From contig CM027381.1 of assembly GCA_015680905.1 (NCBI GenBank), positions 21,367,501 to 21,431,500 on the forward strand: DNA of 64,000 bases, in the 5' to 3' direction. Below the pieces are notes generated by a model. That model was not told the DNA's origin. It did no database searches and was given only the letters and a program-made list of their open reading frames with translations. The translations under genes were made by a program, and so were the position numbers. The stretch's first letter is position 1; the number at the start of each line of letters is the position of its first letter. Source of the stretch: Coptis chinensis (taxonomy: Eukaryota; Streptophyta; Magnoliopsida; Ranunculales; Ranunculaceae). This document shows, piece after piece, positions 10,674-21,812 of the stretch.

Positions 10674-12124
10674 TGATAAGCACCCAAAAGTGTATTATGA
10701 AACCCCATTGAGACATATAAATTTGGTTAATTATGTGTTTAATAATCATGAAATAAATATGTTTTCATACTGTTGCAGGTATTTGCAGTAAACATGGAAA
10801 TATTGGTTAAACCTGCGATAAAGCACGAGGAACGGCGTATATATGAATTCTTCCAAATCCTCACAGAAGCATCAAACTTCCAAAGCTCCTACCTCTCGAA
10901 CCCGGGACTCGAATCGACAAGAGAGCTCGCTCGGACAATCGTATGATGAATTCTACGCGAAGGCGGAAGTTGTAAAGCGCCAAAAAATACTGGACCGCCA
11001 CTAGACTGCATATGGACCCATTATGCGGGGCCACAAGATTGGATGAGTCATCAATCATGGAGCATGTCAAGACAAAAATAACAAATTATTGGTGCAAAGT
11101 TGACACCTTGCATGTAATAAATTAGATTAGGTGTTAATAGTGAAAAAAGGCAAAGTGTCACTTTGTTTTAATGTGGTGGATAAAAATGAATTAATGTGGT
11201 TTGATGATTCACGTGGGAGGAAATGAGATTTCTCTCAAATGGAGAAGAAATTAGACAAGGGTGGGGGACACTCCATTTACTCCCTTGACTTATTTTTCCT
11301 CACATGGCATTATTTTAGTTCCTTAGTGAAAAAATCATAAGTTAGTTTTTAGTTTTTTTGTAAGAAGCTTGTAATAGTTTTAATGGAGGAAACACTTGTT
11401 TTCTTCTAGAAAATAAATATATCAGTGAGTTTGATTGTTTATCTTCTTCCTTTCTCTATCTCTCTTTTGTTTTTTTAGTTTATAAATCCTTGTCCCAAGG
11501 ATCATGAGCTAACTTTCCTTTTGGGGAGTTAATCCAACTCATGTGAGGGTAAATCAATTTTTGTTGGTTTGGTAGGTTGTTAGGAAGAACAACTAGCTCT
11601 ACACCCTATCCCAAAATGATAGTTAGTGTAGTGTCTAGTTAGGAATCAAAGCAATGAGCTTAGAGATAAGTCATTGCTTAGTTCCACTTGCTAGCATGTG
11701 TGAGCTCTTAAGTGAGCCATACATGCTAGGGATCAAATCTTTTCTTCCATTAGGGGCTTGTCTATGAGTCTAGGAAGGATCAAATAACCTTTTTCAAATC
11801 AACAACTAATGATAGTTTCACATGAGGAGGATTAACTCTCCACCTTTTCTTTCAAATCTCTATTTTGGTATTAAGTGCATGTTTTCAAACTTTAATGTCT
11901 TTCTTAATGTTTGTGTAGGAAGGAAAACCTAGCATTAATATTATAACCTTACTCCTTAGTTCCCTTTATTGTAACATCCAATTTGTAGTTGTTCTAAACT
12001 TTAGGTTAGTTCGAATCCTTATTCCAACTCTACGAAACGAAGATCGTGAGTAAGGAACCTTGAGTGCTTTTGCATCAATTTAGAGAGTTCAAACCTCTAA
12101 GTAGTAGTAAACAAGCATATATCA
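10674..12124 (+). repeat. 5' LTR, family 2
   Basis: 1451 bp, starting TGATAAGCACCC and ending ACAAGCATATATCA. It aligns along its length with 25897-27351. Most differences cluster at about 10855-11000, where CG-rich strings vary by small indels. Confidence 0.93.
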
Positions 12125-12126
12125 AA

Positions 12127-12142
12127 TGGCGCCACTGCTGTT
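12127..12142 (+). other. primer-binding site, tRNA-Asp type
   Basis: TGGCGCCACTGCTG starts two bases after the LTR. TGGCGCC matches the 3' end complement of plant tRNA-Asp used by Athila elements; the distal half is degenerate. Confidence 0.8.
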
Positions 12143-12685
12143 CTAAAGCCATAAAACTTGTGCTACAGATCGGAAGTTGCATCAAGGGGGAACCCCCATT
12201 CTCTTCCTTCATTTCCTTTTCGTTCGTTTTTTTTTTTTTTTTTTTTGTTCAAATTCATATTTTTACCTCATAATAGACACGTTAAGCTCACAAATTTTTG
12301 TTTCACTTCAGGTACCAAAAGTTAGGGTGGGAAACATCAACGAGAAGCGATTATAAGAGTCTTTGTAAAAAGTTGAAATCATTCTAAATTAACCGACACG
12401 CGTGCACTTGTGTGTCGAGTCGCATGTAGCAGCCTAAATATCTGGCCCCTCAGACTGAAAAATTCGATAATCCTTTGGGATTAATCGGCGTCGGCAATTG
12501 AAACGTTTGTTTCAGTTCAAGGGCTTAAAAAGCGGGGAAGCTACTGAGGTTCCAAATTTTCAAGATATTATTGTATTTTTTTTATGTTTTTCTGCATGTA
12601 TGCCATGTATGCCATTAGAAAAAATTTATGGATTATTATTTACGTATTAGCCTAGAATTATGCATGAATCATGTGAATATGCCTG

Positions 12686-12724
<39 letters not shown>

Positions 12725-13952
12725 TGTTAAGCGGTCATGAATTACATATTAATGTATATATACATACAAATGGAACTGTTTTGCATGGTTATCTATATAT
12801 CTATATCTAAGTCACATGTTTAGCATATATATTACCGAATGAGTGATTATTTGCATGTTAGCATCTATAACTTAGGAGTTATACATAGTAATTAGGATGT
12901 ATTTTGGTATTTTGGCCATAACTTTGGCTACGGTTCTCTAAATCACGCGTGTGAGCTCAATTCGGAAAGATCTCGATGGCGCGCACGCTGTCTCCACCGA
13001 GCTCGGTATAGGTCATTTTCGAGGTCAAAATCAACTGTTTTCCCCTCCAAAATCATCATTTTAGAAAATGGTGTTGTTTAATAAGTCGATTTTGTCAAGA
13101 AAGAGGAGAACATTCCAACGAGGGTTAAAATCTGAGTTGGGTAAGTTGTTTCTAAACCCTACGGTGTAAAGCTACTCTCTATAGGACATTCGCAATCTCA
13201 ATGAGTATTGTCGAAATCGATTTATTATACAATACAAGAGTCGTATTTTAGTTTAGGTATAATACTTTGCATGTTTAGTTTTGTCGTCTATTCTGCGTAT
13301 GTATACTATATTCGTATGCTAATGTATTTAGATACGTATGAGTGATTCAAATTAAGCACATTATTGTTGATATCGTTTACGTAATATCGATTTACAAATT
13401 AGCGTACATATATGTATTACTGATGTATATTTGCCTGTACGTATAGAAATATTTATCGATGACACAAGCTTGCCTATTCGTATAGCTATACGTATAAGTA
13501 GAGTATCTTCACATGCTACTGCACCTAGTATTGTATGAGTAGATCGTATTTGCATGTTTGTATTTTAACCCTTGCATAAATTTCTAAAAAAATAATAATA
13601 ATAAATTAATTAATTAATTAAAAATTTTAAAAAAAATTTAAAAAAAAAAAAAAAATTAAAATTAATACCGCCTTTGCATAAATTTTAATTCCATAAATCT
13701 TAAATCATATTCCAATGGTGTCTAGGAAACTTGAAAGATTGAGGTTACTTAATTAGAACCGTGCTTGCACGGAAAGCCTCTCTCATATCTCTCTTGTGAC
13801 CTGGCTGTTGGTCTATGCACACGTATTCCTAGCTTCACTGCTACGTTAGCAGCAACTTAGGCATATGTTGTTAAACTCTAATGCTTAAGATAATAATAAA
13901 ATTCGAGTCCTACTAAATTCCTTCTGTAAGTTAGATCTAATTTTATGCTTGC
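12143..13952 (+). other. 5' leader, no gene
   Basis: A long untranslated leader between PBS and gag. It holds an (AT)17 run at 12689-12722, a TATGTAT-rich stretch (13260-13560) and an A/T homopolymer region (13585-13660). No reading frame with recognisable similarity was seen. Confidence 0.7.
12689..12722. repeat. (AT)17 microsatellite
   Basis: Uninterrupted AT dinucleotides in the element leader. Confidence 0.95.
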
Positions 13953-15800
13953 ATGAGATTAAGGTCTGGTTCCACTAAAGAAATTGAACATACCTATCGT
14001 CGAAAAAAATACGATAAGCAATTGCGTAAGTTTTCACCTAAAAATTGTTCTTCTACTGCTAATTACCTTCATCACAATCCTTCATCACCATCAACTTCTG
14101 TCATTATGGCCGACGATCCTCCACCAGCAGAGAAGCCCCTCTCGGATTTCTATACTGCATTACAGGAAGGACCTTCTTCCTGCATCAAACTTGAGGACAT
14201 TGTCGGTGATTTTCAGATCCCACCAAACGTTTTCAGTTTGTTACCTATATATCATGGTTTGGAGCACGAAAAACCTTACAATCATCTTAAATCGGCTTCA
14301 ACAAGTGGCAACAACATTTCACCATCCAGTGATCTCTAAGGAACAACTCTTGCTTCATTTGTTTCCATTCACTTTAGCGGAAAAAGCGTCAATCGGCTAG
14401 CGGGACAACAACCACGGTCCATAGACACATTGAATAAACTAGTTCAAGCTTTTATGCTTCAATTTTACACTCGAAGAAAACAAACCGAAATGCTTGAGAA
14501 AATTCAATTCTTTTCGTCAAAATCCTCATGAATCCTTTCTGAAGCATGGAGTCGTTTTTATCGATCTTCGTTAGAATGTCCTCATCACTGTTGGACAAAG
14601 TTTTTCCTTGTTCGTTCATTCTTTAATGGTCTTTTCGATCATCAAAAGAAACTCTTGATATAATGAGCAATGGGTTGCTTCATAGACAAAGGAGCTACAA
14701 AAGCTTATACTTTTCTTGAAAACAAGCGAAAAAAGGTACATTTGGGGGTAACACCGAAGTCGTCTCGGTCATCAAAGGACAATGTTACAAAGGCCACATC
14801 TATTTTTGAGGTAAAACCAATCGAAATAAAAAATTTGATAGAATCCCTAACTAAAAAAGTAGATGCCCTTGCGGTTCAAGTAAACGATCAACTACCAAAA
14901 CCGGTCATGAGCGTTGACACACGCCCTTGTGTCCTTTTTGTCTTAGTCGACCATCCCGATGCATATTGTCCCTTGTTATATGCTTCCCCTACTCAACAAT
15001 CGGAGGAGGCATGTGCATTCAACATTCCCAATGCACCGTGGAGACAACATCCGAATTTCGCACGGCCAAAATAACCAACAAATGGGGGCTCCTCCGGTTT
15101 GAAAATCCACTGTATTCGACCTACCAACAATTTTATTCCATACCGCCAAGAAAATAATCAACAATACCAACAAGGTCAATTTCAAAATAATTCCAATGCT
15201 AATTATCAAACCAACCGCAGCCTTGTTCCGTTTAATCCAAATCCCAACTATCATCAACAACTTCTAAGCAATAATCGAGAACTACTACATTTGTTGCACA
15301 ACTGCGCCAACCATTACGGATAGGACAAATGAGACTTTCTTGGCTTACATGAACCAAATCTCAAATTTTAACGCGTCTATCCAACAATCACTTCAGCAAT
15401 TGGCAAGAAAAGAGTCGAAGGCGTGTTTCCTGCACAAGCGGTTCCAAACCCTAAACCAACAAACACAGCCTTTGAACTCACCAATGCCCCTGGTCCAAGC
15501 ACCCCCAACCAAGGTGAGGTGCATGCAATCACTACTCTACAATCTGGAAAAATTGTAGACAATCAAATACGTATAACAGATGATCAACCAAAGGGAAAAG
15601 AGGGTTCCAAGGAATCTATTTCTAATAATGAACCTACGGAAGATTCCCTAAATTCAACAAAGTCAACACCTCCGAATGTAGGAAACAGGCATGTAGACCC
15701 TTTTGCCAAATTCTGCCCTAAGGCACCGTTTCCTGCACGCTTGGAAAAGAATAAACCTGATGAGAATTTTGCTGAAATTCGAGAGACTTTTCAAAATTAA
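13953..15800 (+). pseudogene. Athila gag pseudogene (16.7 kb element)
   Basis: The start MRLRSGSTKE at 13953 matches the other gags. Order: N-terminal LSDFYTALQEGPSSCI and IPPNVFSLLPIYHGLEHEK; a frameshifted capsid-like region (14300-14660); a LIESLTKKVDALAVQ coiled stretch; the zinc-knuckle region (about 14925-14985), where the second cysteine of CX2CX4HX4C reads as phenylalanine; APWRQHPNF; a Q/N-rich spacer; and FPAQAVPNPKPTNTAFE leading to protease. At least three frame breaks and a TAA near 15800. Gag would form the particle and bind genomic RNA. Confidence 0.82.
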
Positions 15801-16652
15801 ACAATCAACTTACCTTTTCTTGATGCCTTAAAACTATTACCAAAACATGCAAAATTTCTGAAAGATATGTGCACCACAAAAAAGAGAACTAATGTTCCTC
15901 AACAAGCGTTCCTCACTGAATAGTTTCCCTCCATCACCGAACACAATGGTATAGTAAAATACAAGGACCCTGGTAGACCAACGGTTCCATGCACCTTAGG
16001 TGACAAATACACGGCTACTGCACTACTAGACCTAGGAGCTAGTGTGAACTTACTTCCATATTATTTATTTAAACAACTAGGTCTTCATGAGCTCAAACCT
16101 ACCACCATGACTCTACAGTTAGCAGATCGTTCCATAAAGTATCCAAAAGGAATTGTGGAAAACGTCCTTGTAAAAGTCCAAGATTTCTTCTATCCTGTAG
16201 ACTTTGTTATTTTGGATACAGAAGTTGCATGTGATTCCATTCCTATCATCTTAGGACGTCCGTTCCTTGCCACTGCTAATGCTCTTATTAACTGTAGAGA
16301 TGGTTCCATGACCATGTCCTTCGGAAATCTTTCGGTCGAGGTGAATGTGTTCAAGTTGATGAAACAACTTCCAGAGCCTGACATTGATGGTGAGGTCAAC
16401 AGGGTTGACAGCATTCCGCAAGAGTATTTCACAAACTCTTTTCCTGAAGATGAAGTGTACCAATTTCTTTCCTTTAGCGAATCTGAGTTTGAGGACGATG
16501 ATTATACACAAGAAGTAAATGAGTTATTAGAGTCAGTACCATTATTTGACCCTACAACAGTGATGTCAAGTAACTTGGATGATCATCAATCTGTTTACTA
16601 CATGGATGATGACCTTCCTCAAGAATCTTTAATACCCCTCCATTTCACCTGA
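15801..16652 (+). pseudogene. Athila aspartic protease region (16.7 kb element)
   Basis: After a stop near 15800 and another near 15922 the frame encodes the segment before protease (HAKFLKDM) and then the protease itself. The catalytic DLGASVNLLPYYLFKQLGL lies at about 16029, followed by TMTLQLADRSIKYPKG and the flap-distal PIILGRPFLATANALINC. DLGA rather than DTGA is usual for Athila. An acidic linker (16400-16652) leads to RT. The 16044-16652 part is open. Protease would process Gag-Pol inside the particle. Confidence 0.85.
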
Positions 16653-17640
16653 ATTAAAACCTCTTCCTTCGGAATTAAAATACGTACAACTTGATGCCGA
16701 TGGTCGTCTCCCAGTTATTATTTCTTCACAATTAACTGACGATCAGGAAGCTTGTTTAATTAATGTCATTCAACAACATCGTTCTGCTATTGGATGGTCC
16801 CTCGATGACATTAAAGGCATTGAACCTAATGTGTGCACCCATCGCATACACCTGGAAGAAAATGCTAAGATGTCGCGTGAACCACAGCGTCGCCTAAACC
16901 CTACAATGAAAGATGTGGTCCGAGAGGAAGTATTAAAATTACTAGATGTGGGTATTATTTACCCTATCTCTGATAGTGTTTGGGTGAGTCCTGTACACGT
17001 GGTTCCAAAGAAATCTAGCATTACAGTTGTGCGAAATGATAAAGATGAATGCATTTCATTTCGTATCGATAAAGAAATGGCGAATATACATTGACTATCG
17101 GAAACTTAATGCCGTCACTCGTAAGGATCACTTTCCACTTCCATTCATCGATCAGATGCTCGAACGTTTAGCCGGTCATGCCTATTACTGCTTTCTTGAT
17201 GGTTATTCAGGTTATTTTCAGATAGTCATAGACCCTGCTGATCAAGAAAAGACAACGTTCACCTGTCCATTTGGTACATTTGCATATAGACGAATGCCTT
17301 TCGGCCTTTGCAATGCACCTAGTACTTTCCAACGCTGCATGCTTCATATTTTCAGTGATATGGTTGAACGGTTTATGGAAGTATTCATGGACGACTTCTC
17401 AATTTATGGAGATTCTTTTCGATAGTGTCTATCAAATCTTGAAAAGGTCTTTACACGTTGTGAAGAGAAAACCTTGTTCTTAATTGGGAAAAATGCCATT
17501 TCATGGTTACTAAAGGAATAGTTTTAGGACACATCGTTTCAAAGGGGCCGGAATCAAAGTCGACAAAGCTAAGATAGAAAAAATTGCTTCACTTCCTATA
17601 CCAAAAAAACAGTTCGAGACATTCGCGCATTCTTAGGACA
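16653..17640 (+). pseudogene. Athila reverse transcriptase (16.7 kb element)
   Basis: The linker CTHRIHLEENAK precedes RT. Motifs in order: RLNPTMKDVVREEVLKLLD, IYIDYRKLNAVTRKDHFPLP, CFLDGYSGYFQI (motif A), the TCPFGTFAYRRMPFGLCNAP block, and the catalytic VFMDDFSIYGDS (FMDD). A frameshift near 17040-17090 splits the fingers, a TAG follows GDSFR near 17425, and several indels break the thumb (17430-17640). RT copies element RNA into DNA in the cytoplasmic particle. It is inactive as read. Confidence 0.88.
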
Positions 17641-18200
17641 CGCACATGGGTTTCTATAGGGGATTTATTCAAGATTTCTCGAAGGTTGCTAGACCTTTAA
17701 CCAATCTCCTGCTTAAAGATGTCGTTTTTTATTTCAGTTTCAGTTGCAAACAAGCCTTTGAGATATTAAAAACCGCATTAACTACCGCTCCCATAATTCA
17801 ACCACCTGATTGGTCTAAACCTTTTGAATTAATGTGTGACGCGAGCGACTATGCTATAGGAGATGTACTAGGGCAACGCCGAGAAGATAAGCCAGTTGTC
17901 ATTTACTATGCGAGTAAAACCCTTAATGAAGCTCAACGTAACTATGCCACCACTGAGAAAGAGTTTCTCGCCGTTGTATATGCGTTAGATAACTTTCGTC
18001 CTTACCTAGTAGGTTCTCCAACTATTGTCTACACACGACCATGTGGCACCGTTATCTATTAGCGAAAAAGATGCAAAACAAAGGTTGATCCGATGGATTC
18101 TCCTTTTGCAAGAGTTTACTCGAAATTAGAGATAAAAAGGTAGCGAAAATGTGGTTGCAGACCATTTATCAAGACTTGTCGGTGATGCCGAGCATCGACA
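17641..18200 (+). pseudogene. Athila RNase H (16.7 kb element)
   Basis: 17646-18062 is open and encodes the connection (FYRGFIQDFSKVARPL) and RNase H with MCDASDYAIG (first catalytic Asp), YYASKTLNEAQRNYATTEKE (Glu) and FRPYLVGS. The final YTDH-type Asp is lost by a frameshift (YTRPCG). The RWILLLQEF segment survives out of frame near 18090. RNase H would remove RNA from RNA:DNA hybrids. Confidence 0.85.
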
Positions 18201-19555
18201 TCTTGAACCTATCTCGTGATTCCTTCCGGATGAACACTTGTACTCTATTTTTTCATCCCCTTGGTGCGCCCGACATAGTAAATTACTTAGTTACCGAGGA
18301 AGTCCCTTTATCTTGGTCTCAGTAATGACCGGAAAAGTTCTTATCCACTGTGAAATTTTATTTCGGGATGATCCCTACCTCTTCAAATATTGTTCCGACC
18401 AACTAATCCGCCGTTGCATTCCCGATTAGGAACACAATGATGTGTTATCCTTCTGTCATGAACAATCTTGTGGTGGTCATTTTAGTGGTAAGAAAACTGC
18501 GGCCAAGGTCTTACAATGTGGATTCTATTGGCCAACACTGTTTAAAGATGCACATGAACATTGCAAAGCATGCAATCATTTGCCCGCCAGCTAGGACGCA
18601 TTACTCAACGCAATATGATGCCCTTAAATCCCATTCTAATTGTGGAAATCTTTGATGTATGGGGCATCGACTTCATGGGTCCATTTCCAAATTCTCATGG
18701 CTTCCTATACATACTTGTAGCAGTTGACTATGTGTCAAAATGGATTGAGGCATTGGCATGTCGTGCTAACAATTATAAACGGTCGCGTTTTGTTAAGTAA
18801 AAGAAAATATTTTTCTCGATTTGGTATTCCAAAAGCTATAATTAGTGATGGGGTAAAACATTTCTGCAATAAAATTTTTGAATCATTAGTAAAGAAATAT
18901 GGAGTCACGCACAAGGTGGCAACTCCGTTATCATCCTCAAACCGATTGGTCAAGTAGAAGTCTCTAATCGAGAAATCAAATCCATTTTGGAAAAACTGTC
19001 AATCCATCTAGGAAAGACTGGTTCTACGATTATCGATGCCTTGTGGGCATCTGAGCGACTTTTAAGACACCTATAGAGATGTCTCCGTATCGCCTCGTTT
19101 TTGGAAAACCTTGTCATCTGCCGGTTGAACTTGAGCACCGTGCTCTATGGGCCATCAAAAGCCTTAATTATAACACTAACGCGTGGCGTTAAAAAGAGAA
19201 AATTGTAGTTAAATGAGCTTGAGGAAATTCGAGTGATGCCTATGATCTCTCGAAATCCTATAAAGCCAACATGAAAAGAGTGCATGATAAGCACATATTG
19301 AGAAAAGAGTTCAAAGTCGGTCAAAAAGTTTTGATGTACAACTCAAGATTACACATTTTTCAAGGAAAATTAAAAACTCGATGGTCTGGTCCTTTCATTG
19401 TCTCTGCTGTCACCCCTTATGGGGCTATCTCTGTGAAAAACGTAAATGATGCTAGCGAATTTCAAGTAAATGGCCAGCGCCTTAAACATTATCATGAGTT
19501 GCGCTCTCCAGATGTCGAAGAGACTCTTCTCAATGATCCAGTCTACATAGACTAA
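18201..19555 (+). pseudogene. Athila integrase (16.7 kb element)
   Basis: The N-terminal zinc-binding region is decayed (about 18440-18590). The catalytic core has WGIDFMGPF with the first Asp (18660), then KAIISDG with the second Asp (about 18840) and EVSNREIK with the Glu (about 18960), with frame breaks near 18780 and 18950. The C-terminal part at 19271-19555 is open (HDKHILRKEFKVGQKVLMYN and GPFIVSAVTPYGAI) and ends NDPVYID at 19555. No chromodomain was seen, as expected for Athila. Integrase would insert the cDNA into the nucleus. Confidence 0.88.
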
Positions 19556-19565
19556 AAAATTCACT

Positions 19566-19700
19566 GGTGTACTTCTTTCCATGTATTTAAACAGGAAAAG
19601 TATGCCATTAGGGTAGCCGGGCTCTTTTCTATTTTCTTTTCTAAAAATCCCTAAAGAGTGTGTGGTTGCAAGCGCCGGAACCATAGTCCACATAAACTCT
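19566..19700 (+). other. conserved post-pol noncoding block
   Basis: Starts 11 bp after the integrase stop. It corresponds to 60660-60790 (minus), 27718-27840, 44525-44640 and 1190-1312 (minus). Here the donor-like AGGTAAC has become GGGTAGC. Confidence 0.6.
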
Positions 19701-19766
19701 ACTTCCAGAACCGAAAGTATAAATGTCTTCTCGATAATCGAAAGCAAAGCGTGCCTCCCGAAAACA

Positions 19767-20069
19767 ATGGGTACCAAAATTTCAACTCCTTCTTTCTCCT
19801 CCCTTTTCTATTCTCTTCCTCGCGAACTCCAACTCATCATTTGGTCCAAATCTCACCCATCTCGAATAGGTAATGGTCGTAGTACTTTTGCTCAAAAGCG
19901 ACGGGAGAAAAGGATGGGGTGGTGTATGAACTGTCAAACTCCTTTCTGTCCAGGTCTTGATCTTTTATCCGAGATGAGCCGGTATAAGGTATATTATTGT
20001 CTGACACTAGCTCAGCAAGATAAACTTCGTCGTCGTCCCGTTGCTCCCACAGGTTGGGATTCGTCTTGA
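19767..20069 (+). CDS. 100-aa open frame of unknown function, possible F-box-like
   Basis: Not recognised. The start at 19767 was chosen over the in-frame 19662 because 19662 lies in the conserved noncoding block and 19767 has a strong context (AACAATGG). Visible features: MGTKIS fits the N-myristoylation pattern (Gly2, Ser6); LPRELQLIIWSKSHP (residues about 17-31) resembles the start of an F-box; a basic AQKRREKR stretch could direct to the nucleus; WCMNCQTPFC and a later YYC could bind a metal. It is uninterrupted although every pol domain upstream is broken, and no other element here has it. It may be a captured gene fragment or a chance frame. Confidence 0.4.
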   Translation: MGTKISTPSFSSLFYSLPRELQLIIWSKSHPSRIGNGRSTFAQKRREKRMGWCMNCQTPFCPGLDLLSEMSRYKVYYCLTLAQQDKLRRRPVAPTGWDSS

Positions 20070-20194
20070 GGATCTGACGTTAAAAGACTCACATTCGTCT
20101 TGAGGATCTGACGTTAAAAGACTCACATTCGTCTTGAGGATCTGACGTTAAAAGACTCACATTTGTCTTGAGGATCTGACGTTAAAAGACTCAA
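20059..20194 (+). repeat. four 34-bp tandem repeats
   Basis: Four head-to-tail copies at 20059-20092, 20093-20126, 20127-20160 and 20161-20194; the last differs at a few bases. Each contains GATCTGACGTTAAAAGACTC, which is present once in the other elements (near 28035, 44780, and 60485-60510 on minus). The first copy overlaps the end of the 100-aa frame. Confidence 0.93.
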
Positions 20195-21002
20195 CATGTA
20201 TATACTGCTTTTTTATTAGCACCCAAAGATGGTGCCCAAAGAGAGTCATGATATGCACCATCGAATTTCCTAGTTCAGACGGGCAATGGATTCCACTGTG
20301 CCAACCCGATCAGTTTTCTATGGATTTGTTTGAGGCGGTTTGAGGCTATACCATATGTACTAAGGGTAATATTATTATTAGACCATTGCACATTGCTTTC
20401 AAGGATGGTACGATCCGAACCACTAGCCCCCAAAACATAAAGGATAAGCCCGCGATCGGGGTTTGGATTGGGTTAATGAGCCGACATGAAAGTTGCCTGA
20501 GTTAAGCTGTTGTGATGTGTTGTTTTATTTGGATTTCCGGTGTTGTTGACACATTCTTCTCGACTTGTACATTTGTATATAAAAGTGTAAATAAATAAAA
20601 ACCAAAAAAAAAAAAAAAAAAATAAAAAAAAAATATTTGAATGTGATTCTTTCATATTCTAGTGGATGGCATTTTTAATGCTGATCGTTTCGATATCTCA
20701 TCCGTTCAATTTGGAGTTGAAACGAATCGAATTTCCACGTTTGAAATTTCAGAACATTTCGGGACATAAGGGGAATTTCTGTAATTCATTTGTGCTTGGG
20801 CCAAAATTTTGACCCGACCCAAAAATCAAAAATCCGGGTACAAAGCCCAACGGCCTGATCCAAACAGTCAGATGCCAACGGTCAGATGCCCAACGGTCAT
20901 AAATCTACTTATAAATACAACTCACCTTTTCCAATTTCACTCAACCCCTTTCTCTCATTCTTCACAAATTCTTCTTCACATATCCTCAATTTCTTGAACA
21001 TA
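20195..21002 (+). other. spacer between pol and ORF A with promoter-like segment
   Basis: No long gene. 20470-20510 matches the minus-strand remnant near 800. 20560-20640 is A-rich. 20640-20802 aligns with the segment ending GGGCTTGGGCC that precedes ORF A in units 2 and 5 and the minus-strand element. 20796-20917 is promoter-like and is listed separately. Confidence 0.55.
20796..20917 (+). promoter_or_regulatory. internal promoter candidate with MSA (AACGG) cluster and TATA box
   Basis: TTGGGCC at 20796-20802 is a site II type motif. Three AACGG motifs follow: CCCAACGGCC (20846-20855) and CCCAACGGTC (20889-20898) fit the M-phase-specific activator consensus YCYAACGGYY exactly, and GCCAACGGTC (20874-20883) fits 9 of 10. 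TATAAATA lies at 20910-20917, then a CT-rich leader to the ATG at 21003. MSA elements are bound by three-repeat MYB (MYB3R) factors in G2/M genes. Activity is inferred from motifs only. Confidence 0.5.
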
Positions 21003-21122
21003 ATGAATCAAATAGAGCGATGGGAAAAGGACCAACGTGAATGGGCAATCACACTAATCGTGATAACAGTGTTTATCATTATTCTCTTGTCACTCATGCA
21101 TAACATGATCCAGAACATCTAG
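21003..21122 (+). CDS. 39-aa membrane-type micro-ORF
   Basis: A charged N-terminus (NQIERWEKDQREW) is followed by a continuous hydrophobic run, AITLIVITVFIIILLSLM (about residues 15-32), and a short polar tail. This predicts one membrane-spanning helix. It lies 85 bp downstream of the TATA box at 20910. Athila elements are known for envelope-like frames with membrane segments; whether this is a relic of one cannot be told. No counterpart was found in the other elements here. It could be a chance frame in AT-rich DNA. Confidence 0.35.
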   Translation: MNQIERWEKDQREWAITLIVITVFIIILLSLMHNMIQNI

Positions 21123-21268
21123 ATCTATGTAACCGTCTCTTTTTCCGATTTTCATTTTGTATATTAATATGGTGTGTTAAATAATTCTCACACATTTGTA
21201 TGGGTTACGTATTAAATGGAGAAGTTCCGTATTAAATATTTGTGTATATTAGTTGTCTTTTCCTCTCT

Positions 21269-21281
21269 AAAAAAATAAAAA

Positions 21282-21339
<58 letters not shown>

Positions 21340-21396
21340 AAATAAATAAATAATAATAATAATAAATAAATAATAATAAGTAAATAAATAAACAAA
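21269..21396. repeat. AAT/AAAT microsatellite
   Basis: Interrupted AATAAT and AAATAAAT runs. The long antisense frames rich in Tyr, Phe and Leu across it are low-complexity artefacts. Confidence 0.9.
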
Positions 21397-21750
21397 CCAT
21401 AACGAAGATAGGACATCCCAAAACTCACCAAAATAATTAATGGATACACATGGTGTTCAGAGAAAATCGCGCACACTACAAGGTACACATAACACTTGTC
21501 ACACATGCTGCTCGATTATTCTATCCATATTCTATTACTGAGTTATGATCATCATTTCTGAAATTACGTGTAAGTCTAACTACCCTATGAAACTTTCCTC
21601 CGTATTTTCTAACATTAAACCATCTCATTAATTGTATTTGGATATCTGACATGACAAAGACTTAATGTGGATCCCCTATGATGTTGTTCATAATCACATG
21701 GGTCATTAACTACACTTGGACTCCAGATTAGTATAGCCTCATAGATTGGC

Positions 21751-21757
21751 TATAAAT
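21751..21757 (+). promoter_or_regulatory. TATA box upstream of ORF A (16.7 kb element)
   Basis: GATTGGCTATAAATCTC combines an inverted CCAAT box and TATAAAT, 62 bp before the ORF A ATG at 21813, with a CT-rich leader between. Confidence 0.4.
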
Positions 21758-21812
21758 CTCTTCTTTTTCAGCCATTCTTATTCATACAATTTTCACTATC
21801 CTTCCCTCAGTA

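Noticed and set aside
12064-12273. Frame across the LTR family 2 end and PBS, also seen at 27291-27548
   Set aside because: Covers LTR terminus and PBS, which have cis functions; the downstream parts of the two frames are unrelated.
20059-20194. CRISPR-like array
   Set aside because: Four 34-bp units with no spacers, in a plant retrotransposon; a plain tandem repeat.
21212-21506. Antisense Tyr/Leu-rich hydrophobic frames
   Set aside because: Translation of the AAT microsatellite.
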